A DNA stretch of 64,000 nt from Paenibacillus odorifer. GTDB taxonomy: Bacteria > Bacillota > Bacilli > Paenibacillales > Paenibacillaceae. The notes beneath the pieces were generated by a model. It worked only from the letters and a program-made list of their open reading frames with translations, had not been told where the DNA came from and made no database searches. The translations under genes and the position numbers were made by a program. Below, piece by piece: positions 44,401 through 52,913 of the stretch; the first letter of the stretch is position 1, and every line of letters begins with the position of its first letter. The stretch covers positions 2,356,001 through 2,420,000 of the forward strand of contig NZ_CP009428.1 of the NCBI RefSeq assembly GCF_000758725.1. Direction: 5' to 3'.

Positions 44401-45072
44401 TCACGTTACTTCACTTTGTTGTACACCCTCTGGAAGTGGAATCTTTTTCTTTTTTAGCAGCATGTAAATCCCTAGAAGAAAAAATAAAACACTGCATCCC
44501 ATCCCGAACAATGCGCTGGAGCTGATTGCATTAGCGGATTTTTCCATCAAAAGCAGAGTGTATTGAGTCACCACAATGGAAACCATTGCATCTATAAAGC
44601 TAATTATTTTCAGCGTAGAGACAATAGGACCTTTCAGATGCCGGTTAGCCATAGTTCCGTAAATGGCAAACCCAAGCTTGGAGAAAGCAATAGTTGCTAC
44701 CAGATAAACAATGTAACCTCTGAATATTATCACATCACCGACAAAGTACATCCTCATACAGACTAACAGATAAGTGATTCCTAGAAGACAAAGGAAAGCA
44801 CCACTTCGCTGATAGACATGAAATTCTATATTATATCTTTGTTCGGGGTCCTCGGTATTCTTGGCCACTGTATATTTATACAGTGCCTGACCTCTTGCGG
44901 CACAAAGGATTAAGTAATACAACGCGTTTATGATGAACCATCCGGAAAGGAGATAGAGACCGAGGATCAACTTGCCGATGCCCATCAAAGCATTAATAAT
45001 AAGTGAAGCAACGTTTGTTACGGCAGCTCGGTCTTGATAATCTAACAGGTTGCGGTCAAGTAAATCCTTAAT
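44401..45072 (-). CDS. Polytopic membrane protein, probable ATT start
   Basis: The first ATG-initiated frame (44988) lacks a ribosome site and begins inside a coding-like stretch. The same frame extends upstream (IKDLLDRNLLDYQDRAAVTNVASLIINAL) to an ATT at 45072 that sits exactly 8 bases behind GGAGGAG; the only in-frame candidate before the stop is this ATT. The 223-aa product has about five helices and a basic C-terminus (LLKKKKIPLPEG). Family not recognised. It follows the 177-aa gene by 54 bases in one operon. Confidence 0.55.
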   Translation of the reverse strand: MKDLLDRNLLDYQDRAAVTNVASLIINALMGIGKLILGLYLLSGWFIINALYYLILCAARGQALYKYTVAKNTEDPEQRYNIEFHVYQRSGAFLCLLGITYLLVCMRMYFVGDVIIFRGYIVYLVATIAFSKLGFAIYGTMANRHLKGPIVSTLKIISFIDAMVSIVVTQYTLLLMEKSANAISSSALFGMGCSVLFFLLGIYMLLKKKKIPLPEGVQQSEVT

Positions 45073-45126
45073 ATTTATCTCCTCCCTTCATGTTGTAATG
45101 GGTCTTCAGAATCTCGTATCAGTGTC

Positions 45127-45660
45127 TTACTTTCCTAGTAGAGCATTAGCTTTTTCACACACCTCGTAAATCTTGTCAAACTTCTGATCGATCAGAGGCG
45201 CTACCTTGTTCGTTTTTTTCTTGCTGATACTGCTGAAGAGAAAATATGGGATGATCCAGCCTACGAAACCGGGGACTGCTAGAATTATAGAAAGCGGCAG
45301 CATGTCAGCTTGATTAGCAAATACAGAACCAGCCATAAACGATGTTCCAATAACACCAATAACATAGGCAACCACAGAAGCACCGATGACTTTGGAACTC
45401 TCCAGTGTCTCAATTTCGGCAACAGCGGCGTCAAACTGGCGTTGCAGGCGGGTCAGTTCAACTTTATTACGGATCTTGCGGTCCCGCTTGAACTTTATGG
45501 TTACGGAACCAACATTCTGAACTGAGGTTGAAGTACCTTCCAGCGCCCAGCCAAAATTGTTATATCCGTCTGTATATACCGACTCCATTTTGCGTTTTAC
45601 TGTAATATCTTTGTACTCATAGCCGATAAAATTAGATTCATTTCTTGTGATCTCACTCAT
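45127..45660 (-). CDS. Hypothetical protein with two central membrane helices (177 aa)
   Basis: An N-terminal soluble domain with a beta-rich look (FIGYEYKDITVKRKMESVYTDGYNNFGW; VGSVTIKFKRDRKIRNKVEL) leads into a short coiled coil, two hydrophobic helices (about 92-112 and 120-143) and a charged tail. I do not recognise the family. AAAGGAGAAATTATC gives an excellent start. First gene of the operon with the ATT-start membrane protein; both likely act together at the membrane. Confidence 0.65.
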   Translation of the reverse strand: MSEITRNESNFIGYEYKDITVKRKMESVYTDGYNNFGWALEGTSTSVQNVGSVTIKFKRDRKIRNKVELTRLQRQFDAAVAEIETLESSKVIGASVVAYVIGVIGTSFMAGSVFANQADMLPLSIILAVPGFVGWIIPYFLFSSISKKKTNKVAPLIDQKFDKIYEVCEKANALLGK

Positions 45661-45826
45661 GATAATTTCTCCTTTATTTTAAAAAGTTAATTTGTCGAAC
45701 AATTGCTGCCTCACCTGATGTGATCATTTTACCGTCGATATATTTATGAATTGCTTGCAAATTGTTTATAAAATATTAATTGAAGAATCGTAATGAACTG
45801 GAATTGAGGTGTATTTCTGTTTAATG

Positions 45827-45873
45827 AAAAAAGCAGTCTGAATTCGTTTTGCGAATTCAGACTGCTTTTTTTG
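45827..45873. terminator. Strong bidirectional terminator
   Basis: AAAAAAGCAGTCTGAATTCG (45827-45846) and its exact complement (45852-45871) form a perfect 20-bp stem with loop TTTTG. Confidence 0.93.
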
Positions 45874-45912
45874 ATCTTATCAAGATAATGAATTATGGTT
45901 TAAGGGAATTAC

Positions 45913-46980
45913 TTATTTCTCAGCTTTTAATTGGACTGTGAATGTCGTGCCCTTGCGTAGCTCACTCTTAACAGATATGGTTCCACCGACTAGTTCAATA
46001 ACACGCAGTGAAAGAGCAAGACCAAGGCCGTTACCCTCCCCGGAGTGAGAAGTATCGCCTTGATAGAATTTATCGAAAATATGTTTCATCGTCTCCTCGT
46101 CCATTCCGCAGCCAGTATCTGATACCATAACCGTAATTGTATCTTCATCTGAAGTCTGCGATAAGGTGATGCTACCGCCAGGGGGTGTGAATTTCAAAGC
46201 ATTGGAGAGGAGATTAAGCCATACGATCTCTAGCATGCTTTCGTCGGCATGAATGATAGCACGGTCCTCTATATCCGCCACAAATTCGATGTTCTTTTCT
46301 TCCCAATAATTTTCAAAAGTAAGGGCGCAGTCGCATAGCTGCCTGCACAGATCATAGGGCTCTGCAACGTGATTAATCTCCTGATTGTCCAATTTGTTTA
46401 GCTTCAGAATATTGATCACCAGTGTCGTTAATTTTTGGGAGGCCGAAATGATAGTTTCAGTATATTCCGTTCGAAGTTTTGGCGACAAATCAACAGTTTG
46501 CAATGCCATTGCGTAACTATGAATGACGGATAATGGTGTTTTAATCTCATGGGATACATTCGATATAAAATCATTTTTGAGGGTTTCAATACTGCCCAGT
46601 TCTTCAACCATCTTATTAAAATCCTCGAACATCACGTCTACATAATCCTTTTTATCCGCTCTGTGAAGCGGCTCAAGATAGACTGAAAAATCTCCCTCTG
46701 CTACCTGGTTTGCCGCCTCGCTGAGTTTACGCATGGGTTTATCAAAGGCGATGTACTTTTGCCGTGCGGTGACAAGGCAAAAAATGAAGGCAACAATGAT
46801 CCAATATCCAGTGATTCCAAAGATGTATTGAGTTGGAACGCGTTCTACTGAAATGTAGGCGTCGTATATAAGTGCTTGACCTGCTGTTAGCGTGGACAGC
46901 ACAATAAAGGTCCACAAAAACTCTTTCCATGAAAAACGCTTGGACTTGAACCGGGCATGCTGCTCCTGCCTCTTACTCAT
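45913..46980 (-). CDS. Sensor histidine kinase
   Basis: About 355 aa. Two membrane helices (about 18-38 and 52-72) with almost no extracellular loop, a HAMP-like linker, then H-box NDFISNVSHEIKTPLSVIHSY (phospho-His) and the ATPase motifs N (WLNLLSNALKFT), G1 (VSDTGCGMD), F/G2 (GEGNGLGLALS). The short loop places it with intramembrane-sensing kinases, often responsive to cell-envelope stress or antibiotics. The ATG at 46980 overlaps the regulator stop as ATGA. Confidence 0.9.
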   Translation of the reverse strand: MSKRQEQHARFKSKRFSWKEFLWTFIVLSTLTAGQALIYDAYISVERVPTQYIFGITGYWIIVAFIFCLVTARQKYIAFDKPMRKLSEAANQVAEGDFSVYLEPLHRADKKDYVDVMFEDFNKMVEELGSIETLKNDFISNVSHEIKTPLSVIHSYAMALQTVDLSPKLRTEYTETIISASQKLTTLVINILKLNKLDNQEINHVAEPYDLCRQLCDCALTFENYWEEKNIEFVADIEDRAIIHADESMLEIVWLNLLSNALKFTPPGGSITLSQTSDEDTITVMVSDTGCGMDEETMKHIFDKFYQGDTSHSGEGNGLGLALSLRVIELVGGTISVKSELRKGTTFTVQLKAEK

Positions 46981-47648
46981 TGCAGCACTGCCTTGTAGCC
47001 AAGCCCATGCACTGTCATGATCTTGAAGTCCACACAACAAGAGAACTTGTCGCGAAGTTTGACGATGTATACATCTACGGCACGCAGGCTGGTTTCGCTG
47101 CCAATGCCCCAGAACTCGTCCATTAGCTGGGCACGGGAAAAGGTATGTTTGGGGTAGGAAAGCATTTTGTAGAGTATGTTGAATTCCCGTACCGTCACAG
47201 GGATTTCCTCATCGTTTACCGTTGCTGTCATATCATCCGCGTCCATCATAAGACTTCCTACCCTCAGTTTTTTTTCGTGGGCAATATTTGCACGTCGAAG
47301 TAAAGCGCCCACACGCATTACCAGTTCGTCCATATTGACCGGTTTGACCATGTAATCATCAATTCCAGCGCGAAACCCTTTTTGTTTTGAGGAAATATCA
47401 TCACGAGCGGTAACAAAAAGAAGGGGGATCGTTTTGTTAATAGCCCTAACCGTTTCCGCAAATTCAAAGCCGTCAATCTCTGGCATCATAACGTCTGAGA
47501 TGATAAGGTCATACAGGCTGTTATACATCAAATCATATGCTTCTCGTGGGTTTAAACACCCTTTAGCGTCGTATCCATTATTGCAAAGATAGGTGCAGAT
47601 AATTTGATTAAGCTTTATATCATCCTCGACAACAAGGATATTAACCAT
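46977..47648 (-). CDS. OmpR-family response regulator
   Basis: About 223 aa. The receiver starts MVNILVVEDDIKLNQ, with phospho-acceptor Asp in LIISDVMMPEIDGFEF and Lys in DDYMVKPVNMDELV. The winged-helix domain contains LLRRANIAHEKKLRVG and VDVYIVKLRDKF. AAAGG nine bases before the ATG at 47648 supports this start over 47657. Translationally coupled to the kinase. Confidence 0.9.
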   Translation of the reverse strand: MVNILVVEDDIKLNQIICTYLCNNGYDAKGCLNPREAYDLMYNSLYDLIISDVMMPEIDGFEFAETVRAINKTIPLLFVTARDDISSKQKGFRAGIDDYMVKPVNMDELVMRVGALLRRANIAHEKKLRVGSLMMDADDMTATVNDEEIPVTVREFNILYKMLSYPKHTFSRAQLMDEFWGIGSETSLRAVDVYIVKLRDKFSCCVDFKIMTVHGLGYKAVLQ

Positions 47649-47886
47649 GAAAATCATCCTTTCTAAGAAAACTAAAATAATTATAAGAGTTATATATTAA
47701 GAAAATGTTTGGATGGATAGAGAAACTAAAAAACATACTTATCATAGCATAGTGATATACCGAAACGGATTGATAGTATAACTCAGCTGAACCTCAGATA
47801 TCTGGAAAACTTGGACGAATTGGAAAAATGCAAAACTTTAGTATTTCTTCTGAGTATCATAGCGAATTCGAATGGAAGATAAGTCG

Positions 47887-47915
47887 TTTACAGGTAATTA
47901 TAACCATGATAAAAT
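47887..47915 (+). promoter_or_regulatory. Promoter of the riboswitch transcript
   Basis: TTTACA (47887-47892) and TAAAAT (47910-47915) with a 17-base spacer. Transcription should start near 47922, at a small GGGAC/GTCCC hairpin and about 45 bases before the aptamer. Confidence 0.6.
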
Positions 47916-47967
47916 TAGCGGTGGGACATGCGTCCCTAATCTATTAAAACTAATTGAATGTCCGCGT

Positions 47968-48050
47968 TAAAGGTAAAATCATCGAAAGATGATGACACAA
48001 AGCCATGGGTCTAAAGCCTTTCGACAGAAGGAAATGATCGCCAGGCCGCC
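47968..48050 (+). promoter_or_regulatory. Cyclic-di-GMP-I (GEMM) riboswitch
   Basis: The aptamer shows the P2 stem ATCATC-GAAA-GATGAT (47979-47994) with its GNRA tetraloop. The highly conserved junction ACACAAAGCCATGGGTCTAA follows, and P3 ends in the tetraloop-receptor side ATCGCCAGGCCGCC (about 48037-48050). These are the diagnostic elements of class I c-di-GMP riboswitches. A weak hairpin, AGCTC/GAGCT followed by TTTTATTATTT (48080-48121), is the likely terminator of the expression platform. It controls the secreted protein at 48171. Confidence 0.9.
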
Positions 48051-48170
48051 ATAGGGATGTCTTATGAAGCATAAAGGATAGCTCTAAGAATATGTAGTCT
48101 ATTTTGAGCTCTTTTATTATTTCGACCTATACGGCGTTACATTATCGCAAGGGGCCGAAAGGGGAAGTAC

Positions 48171-49019
48171 ATGAACAGTTTTTTCAAAACAATAGGTACT
48201 AGTTTGGCAGTAGGTGCTTTATTGCTGTCCGGAACGATCGGATGGATGTCTAATCCAGGAGTAGTGTCTGCAGCTACCTCAACAGTAGTAACCGCGGATC
48301 AGATGATCAGCAAAGTAACGGCAGCCTCCAAAGCAATAAAGAATTTCCATCTGGATGTGACCAAAAAACAGGATATTCAAAGCGGCGGGGTGCGTATCAG
48401 CAACACCAACACTCTGAAGCTGGATATCAACCGTCTGCCGAATTTTGCCGCAGCAGGCACTGTCGCTAGTAGTCTTTTAGAAACATCGTACAGTCTATAT
48501 GCCAATGACAAGGAGTTTTACTATCTTGTAGACGGAAGTGAACTGATCGATGAATCTGAAGATGAAGGTTACGACGATGACGGGGAGCCGATCGATCCTG
48601 ATGCACAGTATTGGCTTGGACTGGAGAAAACGGAATGGGATGCCTTTTACTCTAAAGGCCAATACGATCCTGTTTCCATGCTTGATTCGGTCAAAAGTTA
48701 TAAAAAATCCATGAAAGTCAGCACGGCTGGCGCACAAACGGTCTTACAATTCACGGTAACCGATCCGACAGCAGCTAAGGGGATAATCAAACTCTATGAC
48801 CAGGAGAACCTCTGGGATGGTGAGACAGTTCAACCCAAAAGCGTAACGTGGAAATTATTCGTCAATACTAAGACCTGGCAAACGGAAAAGCTGACAGTCG
48901 ATCTGAGTTATGTGCTGGTAAGTGACGGAGCCAAAGATACATACACCACGAAAATCGAAGCTAAATATTCCAAGAATAATAAAGGTACAGCCATTGTAAA
49001 ACCGGCCGAACTAGAATAA
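48171..49019 (+). CDS. Secreted DUF6612/LolA-like protein under c-di-GMP riboswitch control
   Basis: 282 aa. A signal peptide (about 1-34, ending VVSAA) is followed by a single beta-rich domain resembling the LppX/LolA-like lipid-binding fold found in many Firmicute lipoprotein-sorting-like proteins (ITAASKAIKNFHLDVTKKQD-type start; repeated long strands). An acidic insert (DESEDEGYDDDGEPIDPD, about 123-141) is prominent. There is no lipobox Cys. GGGGAAGTAC precedes the ATG. Its role is unknown, but riboswitch control ties it to the motile/sessile switch. Confidence 0.65.
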   Translation: MNSFFKTIGTSLAVGALLLSGTIGWMSNPGVVSAATSTVVTADQMISKVTAASKAIKNFHLDVTKKQDIQSGGVRISNTNTLKLDINRLPNFAAAGTVASSLLETSYSLYANDKEFYYLVDGSELIDESEDEGYDDDGEPIDPDAQYWLGLEKTEWDAFYSKGQYDPVSMLDSVKSYKKSMKVSTAGAQTVLQFTVTDPTAAKGIIKLYDQENLWDGETVQPKSVTWKLFVNTKTWQTEKLTVDLSYVLVSDGAKDTYTTKIEAKYSKNNKGTAIVKPAELE

Positions 49020-49038
49020 TAAGGACGATTCATATCGA

Positions 49039-49073
49039 GCAAAAAGCGCTGTTCCGCTGAACAGCGCTTTTTG
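49039..49073 (+). terminator. Terminator of the riboswitch-controlled gene
   Basis: AAAAAGCGCTGTT and AACAGCGCTTTTT pair around CCGCTG. Confidence 0.88.
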
Positions 49074-49100
49074 TTGTATTCAACAGCAGTTCTTTATTAG

Positions 49101-49129
49101 TTGACAAGAATAAATCATTGCTGTAATTT
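49101..49129 (+). promoter_or_regulatory. Promoter of the Old Yellow Enzyme gene
   Basis: TTGACA (49101-49106), 17-base spacer, TAATTT (49124-49129). The predicted start near 49136 lies after the first ATG of the open frame (49132), supporting the start at 49192. Confidence 0.6.
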
Positions 49130-49191
49130 ATATGTATGCGCATGTATATAATATTTTATCTAAATATAATTTAATGAAAGTTGGGAAAAAG

Positions 49192-50295
49192 ATGATAGCA
49201 CTAGACACAGCATTAACTTTTCGCAGAGGACTGACATTAAAAAACCGAGTGGTTATGGCTCCAATGACCACCCGAATGAGCTTTTATGACGGTGTAGTAA
49301 CACAAGATGAATTGAAATACTATTCGCTAAGAACGGGCGAAGTAGGTGCGGTCATCACTGCGGCAGCAAATGTACAGGAGGGTGGAAAAGGATGGGAAGG
49401 TGAACTTAGTGTTTCCTCCGATCAATTTATTCCTAGCCTTAGCCGATTAGCATCTACTATTAAACGAAATGGAACAAAAGCTATTTTACAGCTTTTCCAT
49501 GCAGGAAGAATGACAGATTCAAAAATATTGCGTGGCGTACAACCCGTTTCCTCCAGCGCCATTGCTGCCGAACGTCTGAATGCAGAAATTCCAAGAGCAT
49601 TAACAGAAGATGAAATTTTCGGTGTAATTGAGGATTTTAAAAAAGCGACTCAACGTGCTATTCAAGCTGGATTCGATGGGGTAGAAATTCATGGAGCAAA
49701 CACATATTTAGTCCAACAATTCTTCTCTCCACACTCCAACCGTCGTGAAGATCAATGGGGCGGAAGCTTAGAGAAAAGATTTAATTTCATTAACCAATTA
49801 GTGGATGCAGTTATTGCTGTCGTTGACAATTCAAAGGTTAAGGATTTTATTGTCGGTTATCGTTTTTCTCCAGAAGAATATGAAGAGCCTGGCATTAAAA
49901 TCACAGACACCTTTTATCTTATTGATAAATTAGCTGATAAAAAGCTGGATTATCTGCATATTTCATTAGGGGATTTTAAAAAAGTATCTGCATCAGAAGA
50001 TTTTAAAGAAAAATCAATCCTGCAATATGTACATGAGAAAATCAATGGCCGTGTACCTTTAATTGGGGTCGGAGATATCCGTACCAAACAGGACGCAGAG
50101 GACACGTTGACAAATGCTGAATTAGTAGCAGTAGGACGTTCTCTTATCATTGATCCTCATTGGACAAGTAAAGTGCTGGAGGGTAATGAAGATATCATCA
50201 GAAGAGTACTTGCTGATCAAGATAGAGAAGAACTCGTAGTAGAGAATGGTATTCTAGAATTCCTTAAATTAATGATGCCTGATCGTTTACGCTAA
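49192..50295 (+). CDS. Old Yellow Enzyme-family NAD(P)H:flavin oxidoreductase
   Basis: About 367 aa. The FMN barrel shows VVMAPMTTRMS near 21, LQLFHAGRM, the substrate-binding VEIHGANTYLVQQFFSPHSNRREDQWGG and the late FMN phosphate site ELVAVGRSLIIDP. It reduces activated C=C bonds, quinones or nitro compounds. The HGAN in place of the common HGAH/HGAN pair is within family range. Codon use is clearly more A/T-rich than the neighbours, suggesting transfer. Confidence 0.85.
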   Translation: MIALDTALTFRRGLTLKNRVVMAPMTTRMSFYDGVVTQDELKYYSLRTGEVGAVITAAANVQEGGKGWEGELSVSSDQFIPSLSRLASTIKRNGTKAILQLFHAGRMTDSKILRGVQPVSSSAIAAERLNAEIPRALTEDEIFGVIEDFKKATQRAIQAGFDGVEIHGANTYLVQQFFSPHSNRREDQWGGSLEKRFNFINQLVDAVIAVVDNSKVKDFIVGYRFSPEEYEEPGIKITDTFYLIDKLADKKLDYLHISLGDFKKVSASEDFKEKSILQYVHEKINGRVPLIGVGDIRTKQDAEDTLTNAELVAVGRSLIIDPHWTSKVLEGNEDIIRRVLADQDREELVVENGILEFLKLMMPDRLR

Positions 50296-50328
50296 ACCCA
50301 AACACGGTTTTGAGCGCTAAATCTATAA

Positions 50329-50363
50329 CGTTCCGCGGTAATTCCGCGGAACGTTATTTTTCT
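50329..50363. terminator. Terminator between the OYE and CapA genes
   Basis: AACGTTCCGCGG and CCGCGGAACGTT pair perfectly around TAATT, followed by ATTTTT. Confidence 0.88.
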
Positions 50364-50372
50364 GTAACGACT

Positions 50373-51389
50373 CTATTCCCTCTTTAAGATTGTTGTCGTA
50401 TGTTTCAACATTCGATTCATGAGATTTCGCCGTTCTGTTTTTATGTCGGTGTCGCTTTTCTTTAATGCGTCGCGGATGGGGATGATCTCTGTAATTTTCC
50501 TGCCGCTTTTTATTCTTCGATCTACACAAGTCGGGATGTAACCTACGTTAGTTATACTCGTGTGTCCTTTTTCATCCTTCTTTATTTTAAGCGTAAGAAT
50601 GATACCGCTTTGTGTATAAGGAATATTCATTAGTTTAGTCGAAACAAAATTCCCCAATGAGTAAATAACGAATTGTTTTTTTCCACGAAGCGCTAACGGT
50701 TGTAGAACATGTGGGTGAGACCCCAGTATGATGTCGGCGCCATTTTTAAAGAAGAGATTGACCAGCTCTTTTTGCCTCTTGTTTGGAGTGTAACGGTATT
50801 CGCTTCCGAAATGCAGATAAAGCAAGACTAGATCGACTTTCTTTTTTAAATCTCGAATCTCCCGAATGATTTTGGGCGTAGATATCCGGTTAACCAGCCA
50901 TGGCTTACTCACTGGTACAGGAATTCGGTTGGTTCCTGCTGTGTAGGAGAGGATGCCGATCGTAATTCCTTTGACGTTTTTAATAAGCGTTCTCTTGGAT
51001 TCTTCTAATGATTTAGCTGTTCCCGTGTGGTCGATTCCATTACGGTCTAGAACTCGTAACGTCCGAACCAGACCCGGGGCACCATAATCCATGCAATGAT
51101 TGTTGGCCGTTACTAATACGTCGAATCCGGCTTGCTTAAGTGCAGGGGCCAGTTCGTCTGGACATTTGAATATCGGACCGCCTGAACGTGGGCTTTTCCG
51201 GCATTCGGGGCCACTTCCAGCAAAGGTAGTTTCGAGATTGCCAATTGTCAAATCAGCCTGTTTTAGATAAGGAGCTACTTTTGCAAACAGGGGGCTGAAC
51301 GAATAGGTTCCGTCAGGCTGCTTAGCATCCGAAATAATATAACGTTTGATCATTAGATCTCCCACAGCAGCTATTTGTATTTCAGTCAT
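50373..51389 (-). CDS. CapA-family poly-gamma-glutamate synthesis-like metallophosphatase
   Basis: About 338 aa. The calcineurin-like CapA fold is visible: AAVGDLMIKRYI (metal Asp), IGNLETTFAG, TANNHCMDYG, YLHFGSEYRYTPNKRQKELV and GSHPHVLQPL. CapA/PgsA helps export or assemble poly-gamma-glutamate, but stand-alone cytoplasmic members without capB/capC, like this one with no signal peptide, have no clear role. AAAGGTGG places the start at 51389 rather than 51416. The C-terminus is strongly basic (RRIKSGRKITEI; KTERRNLMNR). Confidence 0.78.
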   Translation of the reverse strand: MTEIQIAAVGDLMIKRYIISDAKQPDGTYSFSPLFAKVAPYLKQADLTIGNLETTFAGSGPECRKSPRSGGPIFKCPDELAPALKQAGFDVLVTANNHCMDYGAPGLVRTLRVLDRNGIDHTGTAKSLEESKRTLIKNVKGITIGILSYTAGTNRIPVPVSKPWLVNRISTPKIIREIRDLKKKVDLVLLYLHFGSEYRYTPNKRQKELVNLFFKNGADIILGSHPHVLQPLALRGKKQFVIYSLGNFVSTKLMNIPYTQSGIILTLKIKKDEKGHTSITNVGYIPTCVDRRIKSGRKITEIIPIRDALKKSDTDIKTERRNLMNRMLKHTTTILKRE

Positions 51390-51620
51390 GGATATCCACC
51401 TTTTTATTATTTTCATTAGGATATGGCATAAAGTTGTTATGGGTTATTCTTTCTTTAAGGCGAAGTGCAAACATTTTTGTGGCTTTTTATTTAAAATGTG
51501 ACCCAACGCATAATCACTTTATTTAGATCGTCTAAATTTAAGGTATTCATTTTTTTTCAAACTTTTATAATTTGATTCAAATCCTCTTTTTTGTTTGGCA
51601 ACCATAATAAAATAAGGTTG

Positions 51621-51637
51621 TTGATAAACATTATCAA
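51621..51637 (+). promoter_or_regulatory. Fur-like box in the leader of the flavodiiron operon
   Basis: TTGATAA-ACA-TTATCAA is a perfect inverted repeat. Its core TGATAAACATTATCA differs at one base from the Fur 7-1-7 consensus TGATAATNATTATCA. It lies between a likely -10 (TAAAAT, 51608-51613) and the ribosome site, where a bound repressor would block transcription. Confidence 0.5.
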
Positions 51638-51659
51638 TCAAACATTGGAGGTTAAAGAA

Positions 51660-52898
51660 ATGAGTACACAATTCAAAAAAATCGCCGAGGATACTTACTG
51701 GATAGGCAAAATCGATAACCGCCAGGTTCCATTTCACCGCCTGATTCTGGCAAAAGGAACTACCTATAATTCTTATTTATTAAAAACAGGTAAGCCAACT
51801 GTCATTGATACCGTAGATATGGAATTCGGACGTGAATATGCCGAGTGCCTGGGTGAAATGATTGATCTTCTAGATATTCATTACATTGTAATTAATCATA
51901 CAGAGCCTGATCACTCTGGTGGACTGGCAGCTCTCGCTGCCAAGGCTGCAAATGCCACGATCGTATGCACCGAGATTGCTGTTCCAGAATTGCAGGAAAT
52001 GTACAAGCTTCATAGCCGGAACTTCCTGGTGGTTAAAGACGGAGACAAGCTGGATATTGGCGGGAAAACGCTGCTGTTTAAAGAAACACCGTATCTCCAT
52101 ACCGCCGAAACGATGATAACCTATTGTATCGAAGATCAAATCTTATTTCCTTGTGATATTTTCAGCACGCATGTTGCGGTGGAGAATCTATTCAGCGATG
52201 AAGCCGGGTTTGATATTACGGAAGATTTCCAGGGCTATTACGCAGCTATTATACATCCTCATAGAAGATATGTAAGAACACTGTTAGAGGCTGTTAAGGA
52301 TCTTGAGATCCGGATGATCGCTCCTTCCCATGGGTTTGTGATCCGGGAGGACATACGTAAATATATCGAGATGTACGCCACATTGAGCCGCGAAACGACG
52401 CAAGGAAAAAAGGCAACCATCGTTTATACCACCATCAAAAACAGTACCAAGAAGATGGCCAAAATTATACAGGATTGCTTGCAGGAAAATAATATTGAGA
52501 CAGAGGTCTGGGATGCAGATACAAGCAGTGCCACCGATATTCTGAACAGCATAACGTCAGCTGACGCGGTCTTTATTGGCAGCTCCACTAAATACGCGGA
52601 CATGATTGGGAATCTGGAGAACATTCTGAAAGAATTGCACAATATGAATCTGGAAGGCAAACTTGCTGCAGCCTTTGGCTCCTACGGTTGGAGTGGTGAA
52701 GCCATTGAAGTCATTCAGGATTATCTGAATGGAACAAACATGACGGTGCAAAGCACATCTGAGGTTATTAAATCCACGGGGATGACACATGTAGAGTTCC
52801 CTGTACGAATCAGGTTTTCCCCGAAAGAGCCTGAGAAAGTTCAAAAAATTAAAAATGCGGCTGAATTTGTATCGGATTTGCTGCTGAGTTCATTTTAG
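51660..52898 (+). CDS. Flavodiiron protein (A-type flavoprotein, NO/O2 reductase)
   Basis: About 412 aa. The N-terminal metallo-beta-lactamase-like domain holds the di-iron ligands in NHTEPDHSGG (H-x-E-x-D-H, about 80) and later His and Asp (PCDIFSTHVA; IIAPSHGFV-like APSHG). The C-terminal flavodoxin domain begins near 255 (ATIVYTTIKNSTKKMA) and has the FMN loops GSSTKYAD and GSYGWSGEA. It reduces NO to N2O or O2 to water. GGAGG eight bases before the ATG at 51660 sets the start. First gene of a four-gene operon with its electron donors. Confidence 0.92.
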   Translation: MSTQFKKIAEDTYWIGKIDNRQVPFHRLILAKGTTYNSYLLKTGKPTVIDTVDMEFGREYAECLGEMIDLLDIHYIVINHTEPDHSGGLAALAAKAANATIVCTEIAVPELQEMYKLHSRNFLVVKDGDKLDIGGKTLLFKETPYLHTAETMITYCIEDQILFPCDIFSTHVAVENLFSDEAGFDITEDFQGYYAAIIHPHRRYVRTLLEAVKDLEIRMIAPSHGFVIREDIRKYIEMYATLSRETTQGKKATIVYTTIKNSTKKMAKIIQDCLQENNIETEVWDADTSSATDILNSITSADAVFIGSSTKYADMIGNLENILKELHNMNLEGKLAAAFGSYGWSGEAIEVIQDYLNGTNMTVQSTSEVIKSTGMTHVEFPVRIRFSPKEPEKVQKIKNAAEFVSDLLLSSF

Positions 52899-52913
52899 GG
52901 AGGGGAGCATAGG

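Noticed and set aside
44250..44525. 91-aa plus-strand frame after the chemoreceptor gene
   Set aside because: No ribosome site; its 3' half is antisense to the membrane-protein gene and it spans the tandem repeat.
50323..50529. 68-aa basic frame on the minus strand near the capA-like gene
   Set aside because: It lies within the end of the CapA frame in another register and covers the terminator; no ribosome site.
51621..51637. FNR box (TTGAT-N4-ATCAA) upstream of the flavodiiron gene
   Set aside because: The two TTGAT/ATCAA arms are seven bases apart instead of four, so the Fur-type reading fits better.
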